Below are positions 1 through 9,478 of a stretch of DNA of 64,000 bases, piece after piece; position 1 is the stretch's first letter; each line of letters opens with the position of its first letter. The position numbers were made by a program, and so were the translations under genes. Source of the DNA: Alopecurus myosuroides (taxonomy: Eukaryota; Streptophyta; Magnoliopsida; Poales; Poaceae); NCBI GenBank assembly GCA_028641055.1, contig CM054062.1, forward strand, positions 26,532,808 through 26,596,807, written 5' to 3'. Below the pieces are notes generated by a model. That model saw only the letters and a list, made by a program, of their open reading frames with translations. It had not been told where the DNA came from and ran no database searches.

Positions 1-32
1 AACTCGGAGGCCGAACTTTCCTTTATCTTCAT

Positions 33-898
33 ATGAATTTGGATCACCATAAAATAACAAATGATGCTACTTCTCTTCATGCGGGCATGGAGCTGCGGAA
101 CAACCTTTCTGCCACCTCTTATGCCTTCTTCTATAACACCATTTTCACGGGGCTGGTTCCCCCCTTCTCTACCTTCTTCACCGCCATTCTGGGTCACTAC
201 CAGATCCATGCACTTCACCTCCACCTCAACTCCATTCTGACCCTGACAGTCTTCTCCTTATGGTGTGAAGCTTTCTTGGGCGTCATACCCACCGTGCCTT
301 TTATCCGCCACTTCTTCAGCCTCCGCGTGAAAGCGAGTTCATATGGCGATGGGTGCGTCTCCTTCTGTGTGGTCTTGGGTAAGGGAGCCTTGTTCCCCTC
401 CACGGATTTCACAAAGAGGGTGGATGATTTCCCCGTTCGTCGGGTGTATCTGGATAAACATGCCTCTAGTAACTTCTTCAAGACTCCCCAGGCACGGACT
501 AGGAAGCATTCCGGCTGGAGGAAGGAGAAGCTTGGTGGTGGCGCCTCTGATGCAGCGTATGGAGGAGCTGCACAACAAGGGCCTCAAATCTTCCATGGTC
601 ATCGAGGATTTTATTAGCAAACACATCGCCCCCTCTAGCAGCACGAGCGGCTCATGTGCCACTATAGCGGTGTTGACGATCGAATAATGCTCATTAGCTA
701 CCAACTTGATGGCAAGGATCTCAAGGAGGCGTTGCGGACCATTATCGCCACCGACCCCCCCTCCCCTCCCCCCAAATCTCCCTTTCTCCATCGTTCTCCT
801 CTAAGGCCTTAGTGATGCGGAGAGGAGCACCATTATCAATGCGATGTTGCGCTTCAACAGGTGGGGCCCTCTTGTGGAAGGAGAGGAATCGAGGGTGG
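33..898 (+). pseudogene. G0 extra ORF, N-terminal part (putative gypsy-type transposon domain)
   Basis: The + strand encodes a degraded protein of the plant putative gypsy-type transposon family (PF04195-like), an extra protein of unknown function carried by some grass gypsy elements. Family-typical blocks are visible: TGLVPPFSTFF and HALHLHLNSILTLTVF, then LCEAFLGV-like and FRHFF-like segments, a GCVSF block near 350, and further on MEELHNKGLKSSMVIEDF. The first blocks and the last one lie in different frames, so there is a frameshift near 540. The sequence stops matching at 898, where T1 is inserted, and resumes after the duplicated GGTGG at 22649. The upstream part lies outside the window. 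The family is recognised from memory of its conserved blocks; the coding state is clearly broken. Confidence 0.7.
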
Positions 899-1442
899 TG
901 TCGGATATATACCAACTAGGGGTATATCAGATGGTAGTATAAAGTGTCGGATTACCAGGGTGGCCTAAATGGTAATGGGCTATGGTCCGTTAGGCGGCCC
1001 AGTAAGCTGATGCACAGAAGCCGGATTCTAGAAGAACCCGGATCACGGCCCACGTGATCTGGCTTGGAGTAGAAGGCGGATTCCTTACTTTCCAAGTTAA
1101 AGAGTTACCGTAGTCTTCTAGGTTTCCTACTCTGTATGCCCTAATCCGGCTATTATATAAAGCCGGACGGGAGATATGATAGATAGACAAGAAGCTAAAG
1201 GCTAACTCGTCGAGAGGTTGATCCTTGACGAGCAGCCAATAGAACCTCACATTGTACTCTGTATTTCCAGGCTTTAGACCTGAATAGTGAGATTGCAGGA
1301 GTAGGAACGTCGCATTACTGCGCCGTACCGAACCTGGGTAAAAACCCTGTGTCATTGTCCTTCGCACAACCACGTCCCCCCACGTCTCTATCGGTAGTCT
1401 CATGGCACCCCCGTCCATGAAATCTACCACGATGTCTCGACA
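899..1442 (+). repeat. T1 5' LTR
   Basis: This 544-bp LTR begins TGTCGG and ends CGACA, and it is nearly identical to the copy at 22100-22643. It contains a TATA box at 1154-1160 and an in-frame ATG at 1402 in its 3' part. That ATG opens a frame running through the primer-binding site into gag. The left flank GGTGG is the target-site duplication. Confidence 0.96.
1154..1160 (+). promoter_or_regulatory. T1 LTR TATA box inside a short palindrome
   Basis: TATATAA lies between CCGGCT (1147-1152) and AGCCGG (1162-1167), so the core promoter can form a 6-bp stem. The same arrangement occurs in T2's LTRs, where the plus strand reads CCGGCTTTATATAATAGCCGG. Transcription should begin about 25-35 bp downstream, before the ATG at 1402. 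Assignment as the Pol II core promoter is by position and motif only. Confidence 0.65.
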
Positions 1443-2296
1443 GTTGGCGCCCACCGTGGGGCCAGCGACGTCAGGCGTTAAGTTTCGATCTGGGATACTC
1501 GGCGGGATCGGCAGTTCACTGTCGGAAGCTTGGAGTTCGACAACGACGTTGGACGCTTCCTCGACAACGGATCTTACATACCGGCGCAAAATCATCTGGT
1601 AAGTGCTTGCGTATTACCGATTGGATCTGCAAATATCTTTATCGGATTAACCGCAGAGGCCATGGGGTTTTGCGGTGGAAGTAAATTTATCCCACCCGCC
1701 CTATACCCAGTCGAAGATGACTACGATACCGGGTTCTGCTCAGTTCGCCGACATACAAGTGAATCACACTTTATCGGCATGGTGCAATCCGAGATCACCG
1801 AAAACACGGATGAAAGTAATCCCGTGGAAGAGGCAGAAAACAACACTCCCACAACAGAGGTGGAAGATCCGACATCCGTCAACATCACGACGCACTCGGA
1901 AGCTGACTCTGTACTAGCCGCCATTGAGGTGAGATTAGAGTCGGAAACCGGATCGGAGCACTTCGACACGGAAGACGAAGATGAAGACGCTTTCGAAAGA
2001 AAGGTCAAATCCTTCCAAGAGGGATTCCATGAAGTACTGATGGCAAAACCGGCTGAAAACACGGATGCCGACAGTCAGGAAAGCCCTAGAACTCCTCCGC
2101 CAGAGGAAGAGAGAGAAGAAGGAGAAACCTCTCCAAAATTCCCCGATGTCAAAGAATTGACAGAGGAAGAACCAATCAAAAAACCTCCCTCTTCCAAGAA
2201 AAAGCACAAGGCCGCTAAAAAGCTCCAGTACAAACTCCGGAAGAAGAAATTGGCAGTCCAGCCGATGAAAGCCCGGAAGTAGGAGGCGCAAGCGGA
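1402..2296 (+). pseudogene. T1 gag, N-terminal part, cut by the CACTA insertion
   Basis: This is the N-terminal part of a Tat-type gag polyprotein. The frame from the ATG at 1402, inside the LTR, reads through the PBS (RQLAPTVGP) to about 1510. There T1 lacks 4 nt relative to T2 and shifts frame. The rest (1530-2282) matches T2's gag: FLDNGSYIPAQNHLVSACVL, then a long acidic Glu/Asp/Ser-rich linker and a basic KKKHKAAKK stretch. A second frameshift lies just before the CACTA insertion, where the duplicated trinucleotide GGA occurs. Gag resumes at 11937. Homology is judged against T2's intact frame in the same window. Confidence 0.88.
1445..1462 (+). other. T1 primer-binding site
   Basis: TGGCGCCCACCGTGGGGC starts 2 nt after the LTR end. 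It resembles the complement of a plant tRNA 3' end, probably a tRNA-Lys; I am assigning this from memory and the tRNA is uncertain. The same 18-mer follows the 5' LTRs of T2 and T3. It is also translated in frame as LAPTVG within the gag reading frame. Confidence 0.85.
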
Positions 2297-2339
2297 CACT
2301 ACTAGAGATTTGCTTATAGCAGTATATCCTACCACATGC

Positions 2340-2712
2340 GAACAAGAAAGCCTGTGCGCCTGGGTTAATTAGCGCAGGCGAAGCGCCAGCAAGTGCGCCT
2401 GGGGTAGGACTGTTACCCCAGGCGAACAGAAACCGGAAGCGCCTGGGGTAAAGTGTGGCAGGGCCAACCACGGCCGACCCTGGCACGCTTCCTTTACCGC
2501 AGGCGAATAGATTCCCAGTTCGCCTGCGGTATAACAGATACCACAGGCGAGTAAGTAACGAAGCGCCTGGGGTAAAAAGTGGACTGGGGTAGCTCCCTTT
2601 AGCGCAGGCGCACATGTTCGTTGTTCGCCTGGGACAAAGAATAGCCTGGGGTAGCACCACTTAGCGCAGGCGCTTCCCATAGCATATTCGCCTGGGGTAA
2701 TATTTGTCCCCA
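2340..2712. repeat. CACTA left subterminal repeat array
   Basis: About 15-20 copies, in both orientations, of a motif near TTCGCCTGGGGTA (inverted TACCCCAGGCGAA, with variants GCGCCTGCGGTA and TACCACAGGCGA). CACTA transposases of the TNPA type bind such subterminal repeats; binding here is inferred from that knowledge. The same motif recurs at 9100-9265 and 11680-11915. Confidence 0.85.
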
Positions 2713-2966
2713 ATATAAGTGCGGCCAGCCACCCACCACCACCCCTATCCACCCCACTCACTCACTCACTAGTCCAAACTCGAGCCATTAGTGCTCCTAG
2801 CTCAATCCCCCATACCCCTCCACCATTTTTAGCTAATTTAACCAATCATGTTTGTTATATTTTAGCTAGTATGCTACCCCACTTTCCCTCTTCCAAATCT
2901 CTCCACTAGATATACTAACCGGACACTAGATCTCACCACAAATGCACCACTAGCTACTTCTAGATC

Positions 2967-3854
2967 TGTTGGGGGAAAGATAACCTGGTACCCCTAAGGA
3001 CGAAGAAAATATGACCAGCCAGAAGCGAGACCCGGCCAGGAGGCAAAGCCTGGTCTGGGGGTAACTCAGCTTTGGAAGATGCTATAGAAGGAAGATTCTG
3101 GAAGACCCGGAAACCTTGTACAAGTTGGAGACTCAAGACTTGGAGGTCACGCAGGGGACCTAGATTAGGACTCTTAATATGGTATGACCCAGTTTTTACC
3201 TTGTACGACCAGGAGACCAGCCGCCCATATAAGCAGGCTCCTAGGTCATAGAGAGAGAGATTTCGGGTAGAAACCCTAGATTCCAGGTCTCGGCGAGAGT
3301 AAGCACGAGCCAAATTCCAGGTCTCGGCGAGAGTCGGCCAAATTCCAGGTCTCGGCGAGAGTCAGCACGAGCCAAATTCCAGGTCTCGGCGAGAGTCAGC
3401 ACGAGCCAAATTCCAGGTCTCGGCGAGAGTCAGCACGAGCCAAATTCCAGGTCTCGGCGAGAGTCGGCCAAATTCCAGGTCTCGGCGAGAGTCAGCCTGA
3501 GCTAAATTCCAGGTCTCGGCGACATTGCAGTCCGAGCCTCTAGATCGATTGCTAATAAGATCCCAGCTGGAAGTAAGCTATTATCTCCCATGGAGAGGTC
3601 GAACCAGGATAATCCTTGTGTACAAGACAAAGAGATCTAAGAACCCTAGCAATATCGTGTGATATCGAGCATCGAGTGTAATCCCAGAGTTGAGTTATTA
3701 TATCAAGATCGGAGACTCGGCGACTTTGATTGCCGGCTACCAGATCGAATTGCACCATGTTTCCCTCTGAGCTAAACCCTCTCCCAAACGCCTGTGTCGT
3801 CTTGCCCCAAGATCAGTTACCCCAGGTAACATCTGCCGTGATTATCCCACGACA
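2967..3854 (+). repeat. T3 5' LTR
   Basis: This 888-bp LTR has a TATA-like CATATAAGC near 3227. Near 3280-3520 it has eight copies of a core TTCCAGGTCTCGGCG spaced by alternating 34- and 26-bp units. The first ATG of the gag-like frame (3757) lies inside it, upstream of the PBS. Confidence 0.95.
3278..3528 (+). repeat. T3 LTR internal minisatellite
   Basis: Eight tandem units share TTCCAGGTCTCGGCG followed by AGAGTCAGCACGAGCC (34-bp form) or AGAGTCGGCC (26-bp form). The same eight-unit series occurs in the 3' LTR at 5858-6108. It lies just downstream of the presumed transcription start, in the leader. Confidence 0.9.
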
Positions 3855-4119
3855 GTTGGCGCCCACCGTGGGGCCCACGTCCAAGGGTGTTTACATCACG
3901 GGAGAAGCTCGGGAGAACATGAAGAACCTCATCATCGGCAAGATCTACATCAACCCCGAAGGAGAGAAGATGGTGGACGATTTTGGCTGGGGGCCAGAGT
4001 CGGATCTGCTCGAATCCGGATCTGTCATCACAATCGGCCGGGTCAACATCCTCATCGGCATGGTACGTACGTCCGGTTCAATCCCCGATGATTTTGAGTA
4101 TGATTCTATATCAGCTTAG
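3757..4119 (+). pseudogene. T3 gag N-terminal remnant reading through the PBS
   Basis: A 120-codon frame starts at an ATG in the LTR, crosses the PBS at 3857-3874 (RQLAPTVGP) and continues 80 codons into the interior. The segment LESGSVITIGRVNILIGM matches the start of T1/T2 gag (their ACVLPIGSANIFIGL). It ends where the 68-bp tandem array begins. It cannot make a capsid. Either it is a leftover of a deleted parent element, or the short region is kept because it is needed for packaging or translation. The latter is inference. Confidence 0.6.
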
Positions 4120-4905
4120 CCCAAGAGTGCTGCGCAACTTCGGTTAGCATGGCCCGGAGCGCTTCGCAAAAATTTATATCAGCTTAGCCCAAGAGTGCTG
4201 CGCAACTTCGGTTAGCATGGCCCGGAGCGCTTCGCAAAAATTTATATCAGCTTAGCCCAAGAGTGCTGCGCAACTTCGGTTAGCATGGCCCGGAGCGCTT
4301 CGCAATAATTTATATCAGCTTAGCCCAAGAGTGCTGCGCAACTTCGGTTAGCATGGTCCGGAGCGCTTCGCAAAAATTTATATCAGCTTAGCCCAAGAGT
4401 GCTGCGCAACTTCGGTTAGCATGGCCCGGAGCGCTTCGCAAAAATTTATATCAGCTTAGCCCAAGAGTGCTGCGCAACTTCGGTTAGCATGGCTCGGAGC
4501 GCTTCGCAAAAAATTTATATCAGCTTAGCCCAAGAGTGCTGCGCAACTTCGGTTAGCATGGCCCGGAGCTCTTCGCAAAAATTTATATCAGCTTAGCCCA
4601 AGAGTGCTGCGCAACTTCGGTTAGCATGGCCCGGAGCGCTTCGCAAAAATTTATATTAGCTTAGCCCAAGAGTGCTGTGCAACTTCGGTTAGCATGGCCC
4701 GGAGCGCTTCGCAAAAATTTATATTAGCTTGGCCCGAGAGTGCTTCGCAATATTGTAAAATATTCTATTAATATTAGCTTAGCCCAAGAGTGCTGCGCAA
4801 CTTCGGTTAGCATGGCCCGGAGCGCTTCGCAAAAATTTATATTAGCTTGGCCCGAGAGTGCTTCGCAATATTGAGAAATATCCTATTAGTATAAGCTTAG
4901 TCCAA
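4107..4905 (+). repeat. T3 68-bp tandem array
   Basis: About 11 head-to-tail copies of a unit starting AGCTTAGCCCAAGAGTGCTG and containing GGTTAGCATGGCCCGGAGCG. AGCTTAG occurs at 4113, 4181, 4249, 4317, 4385, 4453, 4522, 4590 and 4658, so the spacing is 68 bp with a single 69. The last units (from 4726) degenerate to about 50 bp plus an AT-rich linker. The first units are nearly identical, which suggests recent expansion or homogenisation. Confidence 0.93.
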
Positions 4906-5545
4906 GAGTGCTTCACAACTTCGGTTAGTGTTGCCCAAAGAGTTCTTGGCAACAGTATGTGGATCAATGTGGTAATGTTGCACAATTAAGCCTTTACTTT
5001 ATAAACATTGATCCGGGTCTTGGGGGCTCTTACTTGAATAGTTTGTAGCTGCAATCCTAAGACCTGGCTTTTATGCCGCCAGTATAATCCTTGCCTATCT
5101 TGCTTAAGCTCGATGTGACTCGCACTTATATGGCCTGTTTGCTCTCCTGTAATCTCAATCAGTTATGATGCCCATGGGGACTTAACTGACCCTGTTTTTC
5201 AGAGTGAGTTCAGCAGTGATAATCCATGCGAAAGCCGGCTTACAGTTAAAGGTTTGCAAAAGAGTCATCTAAACCATCGACATATTGAGAGGACCCACCT
5301 CGGTAACCTGGAGGCATAAGAACCCAGGAAGAAACAAGATTTATGGGATGTTATTGAGATAAACCTGGAGGCGTATGAACCCAGGAAGAATAACCGGGTT
5401 TTATCCTTTTATATATTATTTGTCTTATTTCGGGAGTTTAACCTGGATGATCGAGCTTGCTGCTTCACCTGAAACATGACGCCTAAAATCAAGATCATGA
5501 AGGAGAACAAGACCAGCTCGAATCCAGCTTAAACTTGGGGGCTAC
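4906..5545 (+). other. T3 non-coding 3' interior and polypurine tract
   Basis: No ORF is supported here. Two short similar stretches read AACCTGGAGGCATAAGAACCC and AACCTGGAGGCGTATGAACCC (about 5307 and 5364). The tract ends in ACTTGGGGGCTAC (5533-5545), the polypurine primer directly before the 3' LTR. Confidence 0.75.
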
Positions 5546-6433
5546 TGTTGGGGGAAAGATAACCTGGTACCCCTAAGGACGAAGAAAATATGACCAGCCA
5601 GAAGCGAGACCCGGCCAGGAGGCAAAGCCTGGTCTGGGGGTAACTCAGCTTTGGAAGATGCTATAGAAGGAAGATTCTGGAAGACCCGGAAACCTTGTAC
5701 AAGTTGGAGACTCAAGACTTGGAGGTCACGCAGGGGACCTAGATTAGGACTCTTAATATGGTATGACCCAGTTTTTACCTTGTACGACCAGGAGACCAGC
5801 CGCCCATATAAGCAGGCTCCTAGGTCATGGAGAGAGAGATTTCGGGTAGAAACCCTAGATTCCAGGTCTCGGCGAGAGTAAGCACGAGCCAAATTCCAGG
5901 TCTCGGCGAGAGTCGGCCAAATTCCAGGTCTCGGCGAGAGTCAGCACGAGCCAAATTCCAGGTCTCGGCGAGAGTCAGCACGAGCCAAATTCCAGGTCTC
6001 GGCGAGAGTCAGCATGAGCCAAATTCCAGGTCTCGGCGAGAGTCGGCCAAATTCCAGGTCTCGGCGAGAGTCAGCCCGAGCTAAATTCCAGGTCTCGACG
6101 ACATTGCAGTCCGAGCCTCTAGATCGATTGCTAATAAGATCCCAGCTGGAAGTAAGCTATTATCTCCCATGGAGAGGTCGAACCAGGATAATCCTTGTGT
6201 ACAAGACAAAGAGATCTAAGAACCCTAGCAATATCGTGTGATATCGAGCATCGAGTGTAATCCCAGAGTTGAGTTATTATATCAAGATCGGAGACTCGGC
6301 GACTTTGATTGCCGGCTACCAGATCGAATTGCACCATGTTTCCCTCTGAGCTAAACCCTCTCCCAAACGCCTGTGTCGTCTTGCCCCAAGATCAGTTACC
6401 CCAGGTAACATCTGCCGTGATTATCCCACGACA
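5546..6433 (+). repeat. T3 3' LTR
   Basis: This 888-bp copy of 2967-3854 is followed by the target duplication AGATC (6434-6438). The few differences I see (near 5829, 6014, 6078 and 6099) are transitions. Confidence 0.95.
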
Positions 6434-6743
6434 AGATCTATCAATCTCTTATCGGTCGTCTCTTCGGTGATCTTCGACGTCGTCATCGCGTCTATATATT
6501 TTGCATTGTGTGTCATCTTAATATGTGCGTGGGATTGGTCGGTGGATGAGAATTCGTTCTCTTTTTCATTTTATTGTGTTGCCATGAGGATGAGTTGCCA
6601 ATGTTTTGCCGAAATGTTGATTCATTTCCTTTTCGGCAAATTTCTGGCGCTCCGCGTTACACCTTTTGTAGGAAGGTCATGCCGAATTTTTCCGTGAAAA
6701 CCGGATCTAGTTAATGAAACCTCTCTCTCTTGCATTTTGTAGC

Positions 6744-8334
6744 AATGGTCATTGCGATGAGGACAAGCGTGGTGCATAGGTACGTGCGACGCGCGACGGC
6801 CGAGATGCATCGAAACAACCGCACCGAGATAGAGTGTCCGTGTCGGAAATGCAAGCTGGGGTCTTTGTTCAAACCAGATTCTGGTAATGTGGAGAAGCAC
6901 CTGCTCAGGTATAGTTTCATGGAGGGCCACACTAAGTGGATGGATGACGATGAAGACGATGATAACGTCGAGACCAATTGGGCGGCGACATGTGAAGATG
7001 ATCAGGAGGAGTCTGAACATGGCAATGGAGAGGACGAAGAGGCGGCTGTCCACGGAGACGACTATAATGAAGAAGAAGGGAGTCATGGTGATCAGCAACA
7101 TGCAGACGAGGACATGAACACTCCGCTAACTTCAGTCGTGCGGGACCCTCATGTTCAAGATCTTCTTCTCAAGAACACGTCGACCGACGCCAGACGTAAA
7201 TCTAAGATCACGCAACTAGAGATAGACTCTGCAACTCCGTTGTATGACGCAAGTCGCGGGGCGGAGGAGTCACGCTTGAGAGTAGCTCTGGATCTTCTTG
7301 AGATGAAGGCAAAACACGGATGGACCGACACAAGCATGGACGATCTTCTGCGATACCTCAAGACGCACTTACCTGAAGGGAACACATGTGCTAGTAGTCT
7401 ACAGGAGGCCAAGAAAATCGTGTGCCCCCTCGATTTACCGCACACAAAATACCACGCTTGCGTCCGTGACTGCATAATTTACCGTAACGAGCACGCGGAC
7501 CAGATCAAATGTCCGGTGTGCGGTGTTGATCGTTACAAGAGGGGGACGAAGAAAGCTCCTAGGAAAGTTGTGTGGTACTTTCCACTCATTCCCCGTCTGC
7601 AGCGGTACTTCGTGGACCCCAAGGAAGCAAAGCTCATGCGCTGGCACGAGGACAGAAAGAAGGCGGTGCTGAGCGATCCAGAACGTGTTGAAAAACCAGT
7701 GCTAACACACCCTTCGGATGCACGTCAGTGGAAAGCATTAGACGCATTCGATGAGGAATTCGGGAACGACCCAAGGAACATCAGGCTTGGTGCGAGCACC
7801 GACGGTCTCAATCCGTTTGGCAATCAGAGCAGCAAACATAGCACCTGGCCCGTGTTTGTATGGATGTACAACCTCCCCCCGTGGTTGTGTCTGAAGAGGA
7901 AGTACATACACATGAGTATGCTGATTCAAGGGCCGACCCAGCCAGGGAGCGATATCAACCTGTATCTCGAGTTATTGAAGGAGGAGCTAGACACGTTGTG
8001 GGAGGAAGGGGTGGAAACATGGGACGCCTTCAAAGAAGAAACTTTTCGTATGAGAGCCGCACTGATCACGACGGTGCAGGACTATCTCGGATACGGATAT
8101 ATTGCGTGTCAGGTGTGCCATGGACACAAGGCTTGTGTCAGGTGCATGGAATTTACCCCGTTTCTACAGCTACACAAGGATCCCGGATCTTCTAAAACCG
8201 TATACATGAGGCATCGAATGTGGCTACCACTGAACGACCCGTGGAGAAAGCGCGGAGACCTGTTCAACGGTAAAGATGAGCTCGATCTACCTCCACGCAA
8301 GAGAAGAGGAGAAGAGATCAAAACTCGTCTATAA
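6744..8334 (+). pseudogene. CACTA transposase (TNPD/Transposase_21 type), N-terminal two thirds
   Basis: About 530 codons of En/Spm-type transposase, the enzyme that cuts and joins CACTA ends in the nucleus. The first part keeps the transposase-associated region with its CPCRKC cysteine motif and NVEKHLLRYSFM, followed by an acidic linker. Then come TNPD-family blocks: HTKYHACVRDCIIYRN, CPVCGVDRY, KKAPRKVVWYFPLIPRLQRY, LGASTDGLNPFGNQSSKHSTWP, and ACQVCHGHKACVRC. The frame is preceded by a plausible splice acceptor (TTTTGTAG at about 6733-6740), so an upstream exon is likely. It ends at 8334 after RKRRGEEIKTRL, hundreds of residues short of a full protein, and the next block is the far C-terminal domain. 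An internal deletion is therefore likely. Confidence 0.85.
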
Positions 8335-8336
8335 CG

Positions 8337-8858
8337 ATGGAATCTTACACGGGCGAAGAGGTTAGAAGATACTACGGAAAGATCGAGGAAATCTGGGAGC
8401 TTGACTACGTTGGGGTAAAGCTGCCGATGTTCCATGTCAGATGGGCTACAAACGTCACGAAAGAAGACGAATATTTCACCACTATGTCGATGTCTGAAGC
8501 CAACAAACCCAAGTCCAAGAACCCCACCGCGCAAAATGAGCCCTGGGTATTGGCTAAGCACGTGGAGCAATGCTTCTTCATAACCGACCCGGCAAAGCCT
8601 AGTCGTGTTGTCGTAAGGAGAGGAAAAAGGGCCCTCGTCGGAATGGATGGAGTCGCCGATGAGAAGGACTTCGATGGCTTAGTCGGAGACCCGATGATGG
8701 AAGAACCCGGTGAAGACGATGCACCATACACCACAAGAAGAAGCAGGACCACACTACCTAGGGCAGGTCTTCCATTCACAAGAAGAAGTCACAATATGGC
8801 GGTCACGTATTCAACATCGACCAAGAAAGGCAAGACTAATGTTGTGACGAAAGGTTGA
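8337..8858 (+). pseudogene. CACTA transposase C-terminal domain (DUF4216-like)
   Basis: The 173-codon frame contains YYGKIEEIWELDYVG and FHVRWATN, which match the DUF4216 domain usually at the C-terminus of CACTA transposase proteins. It then reads NEPWVLAKHVEQCFFITDP and a low-complexity tail. It begins 2 nt after the stop of the preceding frame. The intervening family regions are missing, so both fragments are best explained as one gene with an internal deletion. Its own ATG is probably fortuitous. Confidence 0.8.
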
Positions 8859-9094
8859 GAGAGGGAAATACTCGCGATATAACATGCTAATAGCTATATG
8901 TACAATGTGTTTTTAGAGAGAAACACTTGCGGTATCTCGCTAAACCAATCTATTTACGCTCGATGCGACATTAATTTTTTTTGCACATGTTAACTTTCAT
9001 ATGTATGTATTTTTTAAGTGAAAACCAACGTGGGGGAGCCACATATTATAGCATTCGTATTGCTCGATGTGTCCCAGGCCGCGGGGCTGTGTAA

Positions 9095-9265
9095 TTTAGA
9101 AAATCTTAGCACAGGCGCATCATCAAGAAAATGCGCCTGGGGTAATCTTTTTCACAGGCGCTTTTGGTAGGACATGCGCCTGGGGTAATGCCATGTGGGA
9201 CCGCGCAAACCAAAATCCTACGAAATTTAGCGCAGGCGCATTATCTAGGTAACGCGCCTGCGGTG
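9095..9265. repeat. Internal CACTA subterminal-like array
   Basis: Several copies of GCGCCTGGGGTAAT and its inverse (such as CACAGGCGC) lie just after the transposase, far from either end of the element. This could be the original right subterminal region of the autonomous ancestor, now separated from the terminus by about 2.4 kb of acquired DNA. Confidence 0.7.
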
Positions 9266-9478
9266 CCGCAGGCCTTTAGGACCGGTTTGTATCACAAACC
9301 GGTCCTAAAGGCCTGCGGCCATTTGCTGCGGGTAGGTAGGGGGCCCAGGGGACAGATCCTTTAGAACCGGTTGGTACCACAAACCGGTCCTAAAGGCCAT
9401 GAGGCCATTTGCGGCAGGGTGTGGGGCCTAGTGGACAGATCCTTTTCGAACCGGTTTGTATTAGAAACCGGTGCCAAT
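9262..9478. repeat. Three AACCGGTT hairpin repeats
   Basis: The first is a near-perfect inverted repeat: CCGCAGGCCTTTAGGACCGG, a short spacer, and its complement ending GGCCTGCGG (9262-9318). Two weaker copies follow at about 9360-9398 and 9443-9475, each with AACCGGTTTGTA-like arms. Such ACCGGTT hairpins are common subterminal repeats of another grass CACTA/MITE group, so a second transposon's end was probably inserted or captured here. Confidence 0.7.

Larger units (their letters stand above)
2967..6433 (+). mobile_element. T3: short non-autonomous Tat-type LTR retrotransposon
   Basis: Two 888-bp LTRs (2967-3854 and 5546-6433) start TGTTGGGGGAAAG and end CCCACGACA. They are flanked by a perfect 5-bp duplication AGATC (2962-2966 and 6434-6438). 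I see only about 4 differences between the LTRs (0.45%), so insertion was recent. The 1.7-kb interior has a PBS identical to T1's, a short gag N-terminal remnant, an 11-unit tandem array of 68 bp and a polypurine tract TTGGGGGCTAC identical to T1's. There is no protease, RT or integrase, so it must have been mobilised in trans, plausibly by a Tat element with the same PBS and PPT. Confidence 0.95.

Noticed and set aside
3278..3528. CRISPR-like regular repeats
   Set aside because: Spacers are nearly identical and part of an LTR in a plant genome; this is a minisatellite.
5827..6241. Open frames with repeated SQIPGLGESRPNS / NSRSRRES units
   Set aside because: They are translations of the 34/26-bp LTR minisatellite in T3, present in both LTRs with no independent gene signals.
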